A DNA stretch of 62,969 nt from an uncultured Prochlorococcus sp. (GCA_902521995.1 CABYTO010000007.1:1-62969); one strand, 5' to 3'; shown: positions 7,280 to 16,079, counted from the first letter of the stretch. The notes: generated from the sequence alone by a model not told the origin. Numbers and translations are program-made.

Positions 7280-7351
7280 ATGAAATTCAATTCAAAAACC
7301 CTAAGCTTGATATTAAATCTGTTATTTTGCTTGTTTATATTTATTATTTAA
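7280..7351 (+). CDS. Micro-ORF, 23 aa, single hydrophobic segment
   Basis: ATG AAA TTC start directly after the preceding stop. Seven polar residues with two Lys are followed by about 16 very hydrophobic ones running to the stop, like a tiny membrane peptide or a truncated signal sequence. Low confidence, because such composition arises easily in sequence this AT-rich. Confidence 0.22.
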   Translation: MKFNSKTLSLILNLLFCLFIFII

Positions 7352-7459
7352 TTTTTTTAGTCTTTATTATTTAATTTTCAAAAAATTCAAAAGTTAATTT
7401 TAGAATTTGGTTGACTTTTAATGTTAATGCGATGATAATGGCTAAAAAAATTTTTAATT

Positions 7460-7633
7460 GTGAATCTTCTTTCAGATACTTTTGACGATTTTGTTGATGA
7501 TCTACTTTCATCCGATGTGAATTTGTTGAAAGGGGAACTTGATTTTCTGCTTATGCAGCATTTATTTAATTCAACAGATTTGAAGTGTATTAATAAAATT
7601 GAAATTAAAGATAACGAATCATTAGCAGCTTAA
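7460..7633 (+). CDS. Small acidic hypothetical protein, 57 aa
   Basis: GTG start; no ATG is available in frame before the upstream TAA. The peptide begins M-N-L-L-S-D-T-F-D-D-F-V-D-D-L-L and is acidic and helical, with 57 residues. The Asp-rich N-terminus and its tight spacing to the next small ORF (stop 7633, next ATG 7640) favour a real gene. An overlapping frame with ATG at 7439 closes quickly, so a frameshifted longer form cannot be excluded. No function proposed. Confidence 0.4.
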   Translation: MNLLSDTFDDFVDDLLSSDVNLLKGELDFLLMQHLFNSTDLKCINKIEIKDNESLAA

Positions 7634-7639
7634 TTTTTT

Positions 7640-7750
7640 ATGAAATTTTTTTATGAAAAGTTTTGGTCCCCAGTTTTTGGGTATATTTTATCAAAATTTG
7701 TTTTTTTAATAGAAGGTAAAGAGCAAGATTCTAAAAATAAAAAAAAATAG
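7640..7750 (+). CDS. Small basic hypothetical protein, 36 aa
   Basis: ATG at 7640, 6 bases after the preceding ORF. The 36 residues have an aromatic, weakly amphipathic hydrophobic half (residues 2-24, with F-W-S-P-V-F-G-Y) and a Lys/Asn-rich tail ending N-K-K-K. It could be a peripheral membrane peptide. Family not recognised. Confidence 0.4.
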   Translation: MKFFYEKFWSPVFGYILSKFVFLIEGKEQDSKNKKK

Positions 7751-7891
7751 AGTAATTACTTTTTGTCTTTATAAAGTATTTTTAATTACATAATTTAAGT
7801 CAATATATTTTGATAACAACAAAAGTTGTGCTTTAAATTTACGAATATATGCATGTTTGAAATATACATAATTGCTTTTTAGCAAATTTAA

Positions 7892-8071
7892 ATGAACAAA
7901 AATAATATGTTGAAGCCATATACAGTGCATTACCGTGATTTTCAAAATATAAGATTAGAAAACTGTTTTTATGCTTTTGACGCTTACGAGGCTAGAACAC
8001 TTGCAATGGAATTTAATAAGTATATAAATGATCATCCAAACAGTATAGACCTCATAAGATGCGAAAAATGA
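7892..8071 (+). CDS. Small soluble hypothetical protein, 59 aa
   Basis: ATG at 7892. The peptide has mixed, protein-like composition, with C-F-Y-A-F-D-A-Y-E-A-R near the middle, then a helix and H-P-N-S-I-D-L-I-R-C-E-K at the end. This looks more like a folded alpha/beta domain than the neighbouring membrane micro-ORFs. Two Cys are present. It converges on urtE with 34 bases between stops. Function unknown. Confidence 0.5.
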   Translation: MNKNNMLKPYTVHYRDFQNIRLENCFYAFDAYEARTLAMEFNKYINDHPNSIDLIRCEK

Positions 8072-8105
8072 ATAAAGTGTTTTATTAATTTAAAATAATA
8101 ATCTA

Positions 8106-8816
8106 TTAAACACTCAAGAATTTATCTATAACCGCTTGACTCAACTCACTAGTATTTCCGCTAGCAACAATACCTCCGCGTTGCATAGCATAATATCTAT
8201 TGGCTTGTCTTACAAAATGCAAATGTTGTTCAACTAATAAAACACCTATCCCTGTATCTCTAATTATCTGGTTAATTGCATTTTCAATGTCTAAAACTAT
8301 ATTTGGCTGAATGCCTTCCGTTGGTTCGTCAAGCAATAGAAGTTGAGGTTTGCCTAGCAATGCTCTTGCAATAGCTAATTGCTGTTGTTGTCCTCCACTA
8401 AGATCCCCTCCTTTCCTTTGAAGAAAATCTTTAAGGATTGGGAAGAGATCATAGATGAATGGATCTATTTTCTTGTTCTTAGATAATCCACCCGGTAGAG
8501 ACTCCATCCCTAACATAAGATTCTCTTCAACTGATAGGTATGGAATAATTTCTCTCCCTTGAGGAACGTAAGCCATTCCTTTCCTAGCCCTCTGATGAGG
8601 AGCTTTTCTGTTGATATTTTCACCAATCAAATAAATATCTCCTTTTTTTTGTTTTAACAAACCAATTAGTGATTTCAATAAAGTTGTTTTGCCAACTCCA
8701 TTTCTTCCAATCAAACAAACCATTTCTCCTGATTTAACGTTTAAATCTACATCTCTAAGAATATGACTCTCGCCATAATATGTATTTAAAGATTTTATTT
8801 CAAGTAAATTTTCCAT
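8106..8816 (-). CDS. urtE: Urea ABC transporter ATP-binding protein UrtE
   Basis: One of two ATPases that drive high-affinity urea uptake. The 236 residues have a LivF-type ABC fold: Walker A G-R-N-G-V-G-K-T (about 38-45), signature L-S-G-G-Q-Q-Q, Walker B L-L-L-L-D-E-P-T-E-G, and the Q-P-N segment after it that is common in UrtE/LivF. It is the last gene of the urtABCDE run, 2 bases after urtD. The order A-B-C-D-E and the neighbouring urease genes separate it from a branched-chain amino-acid transporter. Confidence 0.95.
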   Translation of the reverse strand: MENLLEIKSLNTYYGESHILRDVDLNVKSGEMVCLIGRNGVGKTTLLKSLIGLLKQKKGDIYLIGENINRKAPHQRARKGMAYVPQGREIIPYLSVEENLMLGMESLPGGLSKNKKIDPFIYDLFPILKDFLQRKGGDLSGGQQQQLAIARALLGKPQLLLLDEPTEGIQPNIVLDIENAINQIIRDTGIGVLLVEQHLHFVRQANRYYAMQRGGIVASGNTSELSQAVIDKFLSV

Positions 8817-8818
8817 AA

Positions 8819-9568
8819 CTAGTCCTCAGGTCTTCCTAAATAAACATCGATAACTTTTTTGTCTTTTTGTATGGTTTCCATTGTTCCCTCACATAATACT
8901 GTGCCCTGATTTAATACTGAAACATTACTATCAAGTCTTCTTATAAATTCCATATCGTGATCTATCACAACTACTGTATTTTCGCCTGATAAAGATTTTA
9001 ATAAATCAGCTGTAAGATCAGTTTCTTCATCAGTTAAACCAGCAACAGGTTCATCTACTAACATTAAATCTGGCTTCTGTCCTACTAACATGGCGATCTC
9101 TAACCATTGTTTTTGGCCATGTGATAAAGATCCAGCTTTAGAATCAACTTTTTGAGATAAATTAACAATCTTCATAAGACGATCAATCTCATTAAGCTGC
9201 TCATCCTTAATATTTTTATTTATAAGGTTTAAGGGACTTTTTGGAGTTGTCACCGATATTTCAAGATTTTCTTTAACTGTTAGATTTTCAAAGATTCTTG
9301 GACTTTGGAACTTTCTTCCAATTCCAAGTCTGGCTATTTTATGCTCCTTTCTGCCTACTAAAGATTTCCCTTTAAAAATTACTTCACCTTTTGTTGGCTT
9401 GACCTTCCCAGTTATTACATCAAGAAATGTTGTTTTACCTGCGCCGTTGGGTCCTATTACAGCTCTTAATTCTCCTTTCTTCAAATTTAAATTAAGTTTA
9501 TTGAGAGCTAAAAAACCCTCGAAACTAACAGTAATATTTATTAAATTTAGAAGATCTTTATTATTCAT
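8819..9568 (-). CDS. urtD: Urea ABC transporter ATP-binding protein UrtD
   Basis: LivG-type ABC ATPase of 249 residues that pairs with UrtE on the cytoplasmic face of the UrtBC permease. Visible motifs are G-P-N-G-A-G-K-T-T (Walker A), L-S-H-G-Q-K-Q-W-L-E-I (the signature with His in place of Gly, usual in UrtD) and L-M-L-V-D-E-P (Walker B). The gene overlaps the end of urtC by 8 bases and is followed by urtE after 2 bases, so the three are certainly co-translated from one message. Confidence 0.95.
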   Translation of the reverse strand: MNNKDLLNLINITVSFEGFLALNKLNLNLKKGELRAVIGPNGAGKTTFLDVITGKVKPTKGEVIFKGKSLVGRKEHKIARLGIGRKFQSPRIFENLTVKENLEISVTTPKSPLNLINKNIKDEQLNEIDRLMKIVNLSQKVDSKAGSLSHGQKQWLEIAMLVGQKPDLMLVDEPVAGLTDEETDLTADLLKSLSGENTVVVIDHDMEFIRRLDSNVSVLNQGTVLCEGTMETIQKDKKVIDVYLGRPED

Positions 9569-10691
9569 TATTACCCTCCTTATTGTTAACTTCTAAGCTT
9601 GGATAGGTTTCAATCTTTCTTTTCAAACCTAATCTTTGAAGAAGATTCCTAGGACCATCTCCTTGAATCCATCCTAAAACTCCTTCTGGCAGTGCTGTTA
9701 CAACTAAGATGAATAAACCTCCTTGAATAAACATCCAGCTAGCAGGTAAAGCTTCACTTACTAGACTTTTTGCATAGTTGATGAAAACTGCTCCTAATAT
9801 CGCTCCCAATAAAGTTCCTCTTCCTCCAACAGCAACCCATATAACCATTTCTATAGAAAAGGGAACCGTCATAAATTGAGGGGATACTATTCCAGATTGA
9901 ACGGTATATAAGGCCCCCGAAATTCCTGCGAGACCTCCAGCAATAGAAAATATTATCGTCTTGAATATAACCGGGTTGTATCCTGTAAACCTTACTCTTG
10001 GTTCATCATCTCTTATTCCTATAAGAATATTTCCAAATCTTCCTTTAACCACCCACTTTGCAAAAAACCATGCTGCTATTACTAGTATGGCGGTTATCCA
10101 AAAGAATAATCTTTGCATGGACTCAGAACCTACCATCTGACCAAATAGCTGTGTTACATCTGTTTTTAATCCATTTGTTCCATTTATAAGCTTTTGTTGT
10201 CCATTAAAAAAGTTAAAGAATACGAGAAGAGAAGCTTGAGTAAGTATAGAAAAATAAACCCCTTTGATTCTATTCCGGAAAACAAGAAATCCAATTAAAC
10301 CAGCAATCAATGCTGGAATTATCCAGATAGAGAAGATGGTAAAAACAGGAGATCTAAACGGTTCCCAGAAAAAAGGTAATTTTTCAACACCATATAAAGC
10401 AAAAAATTCAGGAATATTATTTGGAAATTCAGAGGAGCTGGTTATTTGCAGATACATTGCTGCACAATATCCACCAAGTGCAAAAAATATACCTTGTCCA
10501 AGACTTAGTAAACCTGTATATCCCCAGATAAGATCAACACCAAGTGCAACTATGGATAATGATAAGTATCTACCTAGAAGGTTTAATCTAAATACAGGGA
10601 GTAGAGTTGGTGCTGCAATAATTAAGGCAATTAATATTATCCAAAATGATAATACTATTTTTTTATCAAATTTAATTTTACTTAAGGACAT
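9561..10691 (-). CDS. urtC: Urea ABC transporter permease UrtC
   Basis: A LivM-type permease of 376 residues with about ten hydrophobic segments. The family EAA-like loop lies in the region G-R-F-G-N-I-L-I-G-I-R-D-D-E. With UrtB it forms the transmembrane channel for urea. Its ATG overlaps the urtB stop codon by one base (TAATG), indicating translational coupling. Compared with amino-acid LivM proteins the N- and C-terminal extensions are of UrtC type; the call mainly rests on gene order. Confidence 0.94.
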   Translation of the reverse strand: MSLSKIKFDKKIVLSFWIILIALIIAAPTLLPVFRLNLLGRYLSLSIVALGVDLIWGYTGLLSLGQGIFFALGGYCAAMYLQITSSSEFPNNIPEFFALYGVEKLPFFWEPFRSPVFTIFSIWIIPALIAGLIGFLVFRNRIKGVYFSILTQASLLVFFNFFNGQQKLINGTNGLKTDVTQLFGQMVGSESMQRLFFWITAILVIAAWFFAKWVVKGRFGNILIGIRDDEPRVRFTGYNPVIFKTIIFSIAGGLAGISGALYTVQSGIVSPQFMTVPFSIEMVIWVAVGGRGTLLGAILGAVFINYAKSLVSEALPASWMFIQGGLFILVVTALPEGVLGWIQGDGPRNLLQRLGLKRKIETYPSLEVNNKEGNNE

Positions 10692-11845
10692 TAGCTTTCA
10701 ACCATCCTTCCTTTTTGAGGAAATAAACCTGTAGGTTTAAATTGTAAGAATATAACAATTAGTGCAAATATCATTACTCTTGCCATACTTGTGGTCGCAA
10801 AAAAGTTAATTGTGTTTGATAAAGGTAAAGGCATATCTGGCCATATTGATAAGAGCCTTCCAGCTCCAATTAAATCAGTCATTATTCCTATTCCAAATGA
10901 AGCAAGTACTGTTCCTAATAAATTACCTACTCCTCCCAACACTACAACCATAAAACAACCAACTATATAGTTTCCGCCAACATTAGGTCCTACAGAACCT
11001 AAAAGAGATACTGCTACCCCGGCAACTCCTGCTAAGCCAGATCCAATTCCAAAAGTAATTATATCCACTTTTTCAGTAGATATACCAAGACAGTCACTCA
11101 TTTGTCGGTTCTGAGTAACTGCTCTTATGCGCATCCCCCAAGCACTTTGATTAAGAAATAATGTTATTGCTATTACAGAGATTAGAGTTATGACAATTAT
11201 CATTAATCTTGTTTTAGGAAATGCAGTGCCAATAATTTCAACTTGACCTCTCATCCATGAGGGCGCTGTTACATCAACATTTCGGGCGCTTGCTCTACTA
11301 AGTTTGCTGACAGAGGATGAGATTACGCTACCTGTCAGGACCCCAGTTAAAGCAGCAAATATCCAAGAACTAAATTTAAAATATTTGAAATTTATTGATT
11401 CTTTTATTTTTGAAGGGAATGTTGTTGGTAAGAATAAACCAATTAACAGACTTATAACTAGACCGGTCCCATAAGCTAAAGGTACACTTCTGACAAATTG
11501 TTGAAGAATTAAGCTTACGCCCCAAGTTGCTAGAAGTGTTTCTAGTGGACTTCCATAAAGCTTTCTTATTATTGTTTTTTCAAGGAGAATGCCTACTACT
11601 CCACTAACAATAAAAGCAAGGAAAATAGAAACTATTATGTACGAATTGTAGAAAGGTTTTAATATAGGTAATTTGAAAATTAATTGTGTTACATATGTTG
11701 TGTAAGCCCCAAGCATCATTAATTCTCCATGGGCTAGATTTATTACACCCATAAGACCAAAAACAATTGCTAGACCTAATGCGGCAACAAGTAGTACAGA
11801 TCCGATTGCAACACCATTAAAAAGACTATCGAGAAGTAACTCCAA
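10691..11845 (-). CDS. urtB: Urea ABC transporter permease UrtB
   Basis: A LivH-type inner-membrane permease, 384 residues from the TTG at 11845. The longer frame to an ATG at 11914 is rejected: it would put the start inside the strong hairpin at 11874-11907, and the first family-like residues are L-E-L-L-L-D-S-L-F-N-G-V-A-I-G. Multiple membrane segments and the conserved G-V-I-N-L-A-H-G-E-L-M-M-L-G-A-Y motif are clear. A loop of about 60 residues in the middle (around S-S-V-S-K-L-S-R-A-S-A) is longer than in amino-acid transporters. It follows urtA after a terminator-like hairpin and overlaps urtC by one base. Confidence 0.93.
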   Translation of the reverse strand: MELLLDSLFNGVAIGSVLLVAALGLAIVFGLMGVINLAHGELMMLGAYTTYVTQLIFKLPILKPFYNSYIIVSIFLAFIVSGVVGILLEKTIIRKLYGSPLETLLATWGVSLILQQFVRSVPLAYGTGLVISLLIGLFLPTTFPSKIKESINFKYFKFSSWIFAALTGVLTGSVISSSVSKLSRASARNVDVTAPSWMRGQVEIIGTAFPKTRLMIIVITLISVIAITLFLNQSAWGMRIRAVTQNRQMSDCLGISTEKVDIITFGIGSGLAGVAGVAVSLLGSVGPNVGGNYIVGCFMVVVLGGVGNLLGTVLASFGIGIMTDLIGAGRLLSIWPDMPLPLSNTINFFATTSMARVMIFALIVIFLQFKPTGLFPQKGRMVES

Positions 11846-11873
11846 TTTAGAAAAAGAAAATATTTGATTATAT

Positions 11874-11907
11874 AAAATAAAAGGAGGCGTTAACCTCCTT
11901 TTATTTT
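11874..11907 (-). terminator. Hairpin between urtA and urtB (terminator/attenuator)
   Basis: A perfect 14-base-pair stem (11874-11887 with 11894-11907) and a 6-base loop. The GC core is GGAGG/CCTCC and the outer part is A/T. On the transcribed minus strand the arm ends in a T-rich run, as in intrinsic terminators. It begins 21 bases after the urtA stop and would let urtA accumulate above the downstream genes, as is common for binding-protein genes. Confidence 0.7.
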
Positions 11908-11928
11908 GAAGCATAGGTTTTAATTAGA

Positions 11929-13206
11929 TTAAAGCTTATACTTTTCTCCTTTTGAAGGATCTGTCCAGTCGCATGCAAATCCTTTTGAACTTGGATGCTT
12001 TTGGTTCCATGCTTGAGGAAGAACAACTCCTGTCTCTTCAAGGATTGTAAATCCACCCTCTGCATTAATTTGCCCAATTCTTACTGTTTGAGATAAGTGG
12101 TGATTAGGCATAACTTCAACAGGACCTTGTGGAGCATCAAACTTTTGTCCAACAAGGGCTTCCCTTACTGCGTTGTCGTCGAATGTTCCAGCATCTTCTA
12201 CTGCCTGTTTCCATAAATAGACCATGTTATAAGCAGATTCTTGAGGATCAGCTACAACTCGATCTGCTCCCCATCTTTTCTTGAAACTTGCAGCAAATTT
12301 CTTAGATGCAGGAGTGTCAATTGACATCATGTAGTTCCAAGCGCCGTAGTGACCTTCAAGGAACTCAGGACCAATTGTACTAATTTCTTCTTCAGCAATT
12401 GAATAGTTCATTACGTAGTACCCACTTGAAGGTGTGATACCTGCGTCTTGAATCTGTTTGAAGAATGCAACGTTTTGGTCACCATTAAGAGTATTAATGA
12501 TTATTCCACCTTCAGGCAAAGCTTTTTTGATTTTTGAGATAATTGGAGCAACTTCAGTATTTCCTAATGGAAGGTAATCTTCTCCAACAACTTTACCTCC
12601 TAACTGTTTAACCTGAGCTTTTGTGATTGTGTTTGAAGTTCTTGGGAAAACATAATCAGAGCCTACAAGGAAGAAATCTCCACCAGCTGCAGGAGAACGC
12701 TTATACATGAAATCTGTAGCGGGTTCTGATTGTTGGTTAGGTGTGGCTCCTGTATAGAAAATGTTGTTAGAACATTCTTGAGCTTCATATTGAATTGGGT
12801 AGTAGAGGAACGCATCTTTTGATTCGTATACAGGTAACATTGCCTTTCTACTTGCAGATGTCCATCCACCAAATACGACAGGAACTCCGTCTTGGTCTAT
12901 AAGTTTTTTTGATTTTTCAGCAAAAGTTGGCCAGTCAGATGCACCATCTTCAACTATGTATTCTATTTTGTAGCTTTTGCCGCCAACTGTAACACCACCA
13001 GCAGCATTTATCTCTTCAATAGCCATTTTTTCTGTATCAACAAGAGTTGATTCAGAGATAGCCATTGTTCCAGATAACGAATGCAAAATACCAACGGTTA
13101 CTGTGTCATCGAAACTTCCGGAGGTTCCACCTCCACCACAGGAAGTTGCTGTGACAGCAAGTGAGGCAGTAGCTAAACCTGCCAAAATACGCCTTGAAAT
13201 TCTCAT
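11929..13206 (-). CDS. urtA: Urea ABC transporter substrate-binding protein UrtA
   Basis: Captures urea in the periplasm and delivers it to UrtBC. The 425-residue protein has an N-terminal lipoprotein signal: basic start, hydrophobic stretch, then A-T-S-C with Cys at about residue 23 followed by a Gly/Ser linker. The mature part is a Leu/Ile/Val-binding-like type I periplasmic fold (T-V-G-I-L-H-S-L-S-G-T-M motif). A Cys-rich C-terminal end (F-A-C-D-W) is also typical of UrtA. The gene has its own NtcA-type promoter at 13255-13296 and is followed by a strong hairpin, so expression should rise in nitrogen limitation. Confidence 0.96.
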   Translation of the reverse strand: MRISRRILAGLATASLAVTATSCGGGGTSGSFDDTVTVGILHSLSGTMAISESTLVDTEKMAIEEINAAGGVTVGGKSYKIEYIVEDGASDWPTFAEKSKKLIDQDGVPVVFGGWTSASRKAMLPVYESKDAFLYYPIQYEAQECSNNIFYTGATPNQQSEPATDFMYKRSPAAGGDFFLVGSDYVFPRTSNTITKAQVKQLGGKVVGEDYLPLGNTEVAPIISKIKKALPEGGIIINTLNGDQNVAFFKQIQDAGITPSSGYYVMNYSIAEEEISTIGPEFLEGHYGAWNYMMSIDTPASKKFAASFKKRWGADRVVADPQESAYNMVYLWKQAVEDAGTFDDNAVREALVGQKFDAPQGPVEVMPNHHLSQTVRIGQINAEGGFTILEETGVVLPQAWNQKHPSSKGFACDWTDPSKGEKYKL

Positions 13207-13254
13207 GAATTAGGATAAATTAGGTAATTGACCCTCATTAAGGGGATAAAATAA

Positions 13255-13296
13255 AAGTTATTAACGAGTGAGGATTAGTTTTGTATCAGTCGTAAC
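13255..13296 (-). promoter_or_regulatory. NtcA-activated promoter of urtA
   Basis: On the minus strand GTTACGACTGATAC (13296-13283) fits the NtcA consensus GTA-N8-TAC with one change (GTT). Exactly 22 bases later lies TAACTT (13260-13255), matching the -10 form TAN3T. This spacing is the standard class II NtcA arrangement. The same layout, with a nearly identical site, precedes glnA in this window. Confidence 0.8.
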
Positions 13297-13334
13297 TTTT
13301 TGTTGAATCCAATATATTAGTAATAAACATTTTT

Positions 13335-13946
13335 CTAGTTTCGATTGTTGGGTATTTGTGATTCTAAAAATTGAGTTATTTCTTCAACTCCTATGCCGCT
13401 ACTAAGGTTGGTAAAAAACCAAGGTTTCCCTTTTCTCATAAATTCAGTATCACTTTTCATAATATTTAAATCTGCACCAACTTTATCTGCTAAGTCAATT
13501 TTGTTTATTAATAATAAATCCGACCTTGTTATCCCTGGCCCACCTTTTCTAGGAATTTTGTCTCCGGCAGATACATCAATTACATATATTGATAAATCTA
13601 CAAGTTCTGGACTAAAACTAGATGCTAAATTATCACCTCCACTTTCTACAAAAACAAAATCTAAAGGATTATATTTATTTTCTAAATCTAAAACTGCATT
13701 TTTATTTAATGAACAATCCTCTCTTATCGCGGTATGAGGACAACCTCCTGTTTCTACACCAATAATTCTTCCTTCCTCTAAAACCTTTTTATTTATTAGA
13801 AAGTTAGCATCTTCTTTGGTGTAGATATCATTGGTGACAACTGCTATCTCATAATTTTTTTTCATCCTTAAGCATAGAGTCTCTACTAATGCAGTTTTTC
13901 CTGAACCTACAGGCCCAGCAACTCCTACTCTCAATTTGCTGCTCAT
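13335..13946 (-). CDS. ureG: Urease accessory GTPase UreG
   Basis: GTPase that powers nickel delivery to the urease active site, working with UreD, UreE and UreF. The 203 residues show a P-loop G-P-V-G-S-G-K-T at 11-18, the metal-binding C69-P-H71 motif that holds nickel between two UreG subunits, and N-K-I-D-L for guanine specificity. It follows ureF after 3 bases in the ureE-ureF-ureG minus-strand run. 128 bases separate it from urtA, which has its own promoter. Confidence 0.97.
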   Translation of the reverse strand: MSSKLRVGVAGPVGSGKTALVETLCLRMKKNYEIAVVTNDIYTKEDANFLINKKVLEEGRIIGVETGGCPHTAIREDCSLNKNAVLDLENKYNPLDFVFVESGGDNLASSFSPELVDLSIYVIDVSAGDKIPRKGGPGITRSDLLLINKIDLADKVGADLNIMKSDTEFMRKGKPWFFTNLSSGIGVEEITQFLESQIPNNRN

Positions 13947-13949
13947 AAA

Positions 13950-14636
13950 TTAATTTCTAAAAAGTTTTGTATAAAGGTCATTATGATTTTGTTGTGCCAT
14001 AGCTAAACCTACATTGCCAAAATAGATGTCATCAATTTCTTTGTCCATAATTTCTTTAGATACATTTGAAATTATTTCTAATAAGTCTTTCTGAATTAAT
14101 TGTGCTTTTGTTGACCCAATAGGAATAATCCTTAATGCAGCATTAAGTTGGTTTGCACTCCATGCATAGAAAAAATTCTCAACCATTTCTAACTTGGTAA
14201 TTTCAAAACAATAACAAGCCCAACTCCACGCTAATGACCAGGAGCTTTTTTTATTATTTTCATATAGATATTCAAATCCAAATTCTTTGGTTAATTCAAA
14301 GAGAGATTTTGCCATTTGAATTTGTTGTTCTCTCATTTCGAGAGAGTCCTTCGATGAGAGGATCCATTTATCCAAACTCATTAGCTTTTTCAAATTAACT
14401 TTTAAATTTTTGCGGTCGTTAATCTCATTGAAAATATCAAAAAAATCTATTAATAGTTTTGCATCTAGTCTAATCTGACCAATTTTTAGTTCACTTATAA
14501 TTAAGTCTTTTACCGAATTTGAATCTGTTAAATTTTTATTATGAAGATAACTCTCCATTCCCTCCGAATAACAAAATCCTCCAACTGGTAAGTTAGGACT
14601 TATTAATAGATATTTTAATAAGTGACTTTTACTCAT
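13950..14636 (-). CDS. ureF: Urease accessory protein UreF
   Basis: All-helical accessory protein that bridges UreD and UreG during urease maturation. From the ATG at 14636 it is 228 residues; a GTG at 14648 would add four. The ATG is preferred because an AAAGAGG purine run lies about 12 bases upstream of it. Family features include the early P-N-L-P-V-G-G-F-C-Y-S-E-G-M-E block and N-A-A-L-R-I-I-P-I-G in the second half. The start overlaps the end of ureE. Confidence 0.94.
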   Translation of the reverse strand: MSKSHLLKYLLISPNLPVGGFCYSEGMESYLHNKNLTDSNSVKDLIISELKIGQIRLDAKLLIDFFDIFNEINDRKNLKVNLKKLMSLDKWILSSKDSLEMREQQIQMAKSLFELTKEFGFEYLYENNKKSSWSLAWSWACYCFEITKLEMVENFFYAWSANQLNAALRIIPIGSTKAQLIQKDLLEIISNVSKEIMDKEIDDIYFGNVGLAMAQQNHNDLYTKLFRN

Positions 14637-15078
14637 GACTATGGGCACCTCTTTCCGGAAAAAACTTTTTTTTAGTATTTTTTATATCAACTTTAAAATT
14701 AAGAAGCATGTTTTGAATAACATAATCACTTTTTGTTAGAAGAATATCTTCTTCAATTTCTACTTCTACATGCCTATTTCCTAGATGATAAGCAGTTTTA
14801 ATAAGTTCAATTTTAGAATTGGAACTTACTTCAATTAAATTTTCTGTTTTGGCAATTATCTCTACATAAAAATTGGACAAATTAGTTGAAAGAATATCTC
14901 CATCATTTAATTTGCCCTCTCTAGGTAATTGTAAAATTATTTCTTGATCACAATCAGTTAATTTTTTACCTCGTAAGATTCTTCTTTCATCAGAACTTAG
15001 TGTAAGTTTTAAAAATGAACCTATTCTAGGTTTTTCCTTAATCCAATCAGTTACAACTATTTGTTTATTCATTCTCAT
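14629..15078 (-). CDS. ureE: Urease accessory nickel chaperone UreE
   Basis: Nickel-binding metallochaperone of the urease system, about 149 residues from the ATG at 15078 (ATG at 15072 and TTG at 15084 are alternatives). The central motif L-G-N-R-H-V-E-V-E-I contains the conserved nickel-binding His of the dimer interface. The C-terminus is short and carries only H-S-H-E, not the long poly-His tail of some homologues, so it is a delivery rather than a storage type. It is the first gene of ureEFG and is divergent from ureD across 48 bases. Confidence 0.93.
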   Translation of the reverse strand: MRMNKQIVVTDWIKEKPRIGSFLKLTLSSDERRILRGKKLTDCDQEIILQLPREGKLNDGDILSTNLSNFYVEIIAKTENLIEVSSNSKIELIKTAYHLGNRHVEVEIEEDILLTKSDYVIQNMLLNFKVDIKNTKKKFFPERGAHSHE

Positions 15079-15126
15079 AATCAAATTTTTTGGTTACTTT
15101 AATTTAGTAATTAAAGAAAACAATTT

Positions 15127-16029
15127 ATGATTAAAACTCCTTGGGAAGGTAATTGTTTCTTAAATTTTTTCAATAATAAAGCAAGTTTAGGAAATGTTGA
15201 TAAAACAATCTTTAAATCTAAATCAACTTCTCCTTATAAGTTATTGAAGTCTACTCATGATAAAGAGGGCAGATGCATTTTGCCTGTTCTTCATACTGCA
15301 GGGGGATTGGTAGGAGGCGATTTACTCGACTTTAAGGTAAATCTTGAAAAAAACTCTAAGGTTTTGTTGACGACTTCTTCAGCTCAGAAAGTATATGGAT
15401 CAGTTGGAAGATCTAAAATCAATCCAAAAGGAAGTTTTTCAAAGCAAAAGAATCTCATAAACATTCTTGAAAATTCTCATTTAGAGTTTCTTCCCCAAGA
15501 AACAATCATCTTTGCAAATGGTTTATATGAGCAAATTTTTAAAGTATCTATTTCAGAAACTTCAAGTTTTTTATTTACTGATTTAATAAGACTTGGAAGA
15601 TCTTCTTCCGGAGAATCTATTGAGAGCGGAGTTTTTAGGTCTAAATTAGAAATTATAAGAAATAATGATTTACTTGATGATTGGGAATATGTTGATCAGA
15701 TTGAATTATCTAAGGCAAGTTTTATGGCTAAGTCAGGCATGGATTACATGCCCGTTTTTGGATCCTTAATTTGGATTTGCGAAAAAGATTTTTCCAAGTC
15801 AAAAATAAATTATCTTGTAGGAAATATAAAAAAGATTTTCAATGAAACTAATAATAATTTATCTATTGGAACCCTTGAAAATGGAATCTCTGTAAGATTC
15901 CTAGGGAGTTCTTCTCAAGATGCTAGAAAATGTTTTTTTTGTATTTGGAAACAAATTAGGTCTATTTGTGGATTTTGTGAGCCAAAATATCAAGGTGTAT
16001 GGCCTTTACAAGATTCTATGAATTATTAA
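15127..16029 (+). CDS. ureD: Urease accessory protein UreD
   Basis: Scaffold protein that binds apo-urease and, with UreF and UreG, inserts nickel. The 300-residue length is normal. Recognisable segments are [12 protein letters not shown] near residue 57, the S-S-A-Q-K-V-Y-G-S block and R-L-G-R-S-S-S-G-E around 156-164. It leads the ureD-ureA-ureB-ureC run on the plus strand. No perfect NtcA site was found in the short gap to ureE. Confidence 0.95.
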   Translation: MIKTPWEGNCFLNFFNNKASLGNVDKTIFKSKSTSPYKLLKSTHDKEGRCILPVLHTAGGLVGGDLLDFKVNLEKNSKVLLTTSSAQKVYGSVGRSKINPKGSFSKQKNLINILENSHLEFLPQETIIFANGLYEQIFKVSISETSSFLFTDLIRLGRSSSGESIESGVFRSKLEIIRNNDLLDDWEYVDQIELSKASFMAKSGMDYMPVFGSLIWICEKDFSKSKINYLVGNIKKIFNETNNNLSIGTLENGISVRFLGSSSQDARKCFFCIWKQIRSICGFCEPKYQGVWPLQDSMNY

Positions 16030-16079
16030 TTATGTTCATAAAGAACCTTTTTTAAGAATTTATAGATTAATTTTTTATT

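Noticed and set aside
10264..10734. 156-codon plus-strand ORF antisense to urtC/urtB
   Set aside because: Composition mirrors the antisense of membrane-protein codons; no domain, and the urt frame is unambiguous.
10691..11914. Extended urtB start at 11914
   Set aside because: Places the start codon upstream of a strong terminator-like hairpin and adds 23 residues with no family similarity; the TTG at 11845 is better.
15085..15126. TTACT-N7-AGTAA inverted repeat between ureE and ureD, resembling an NtcA site
   Set aside because: It does not satisfy GTA-N8-TAC (spacing and half-sites wrong) and no TAN3T lies 22 bases away. AT-rich short repeats are expected by chance.
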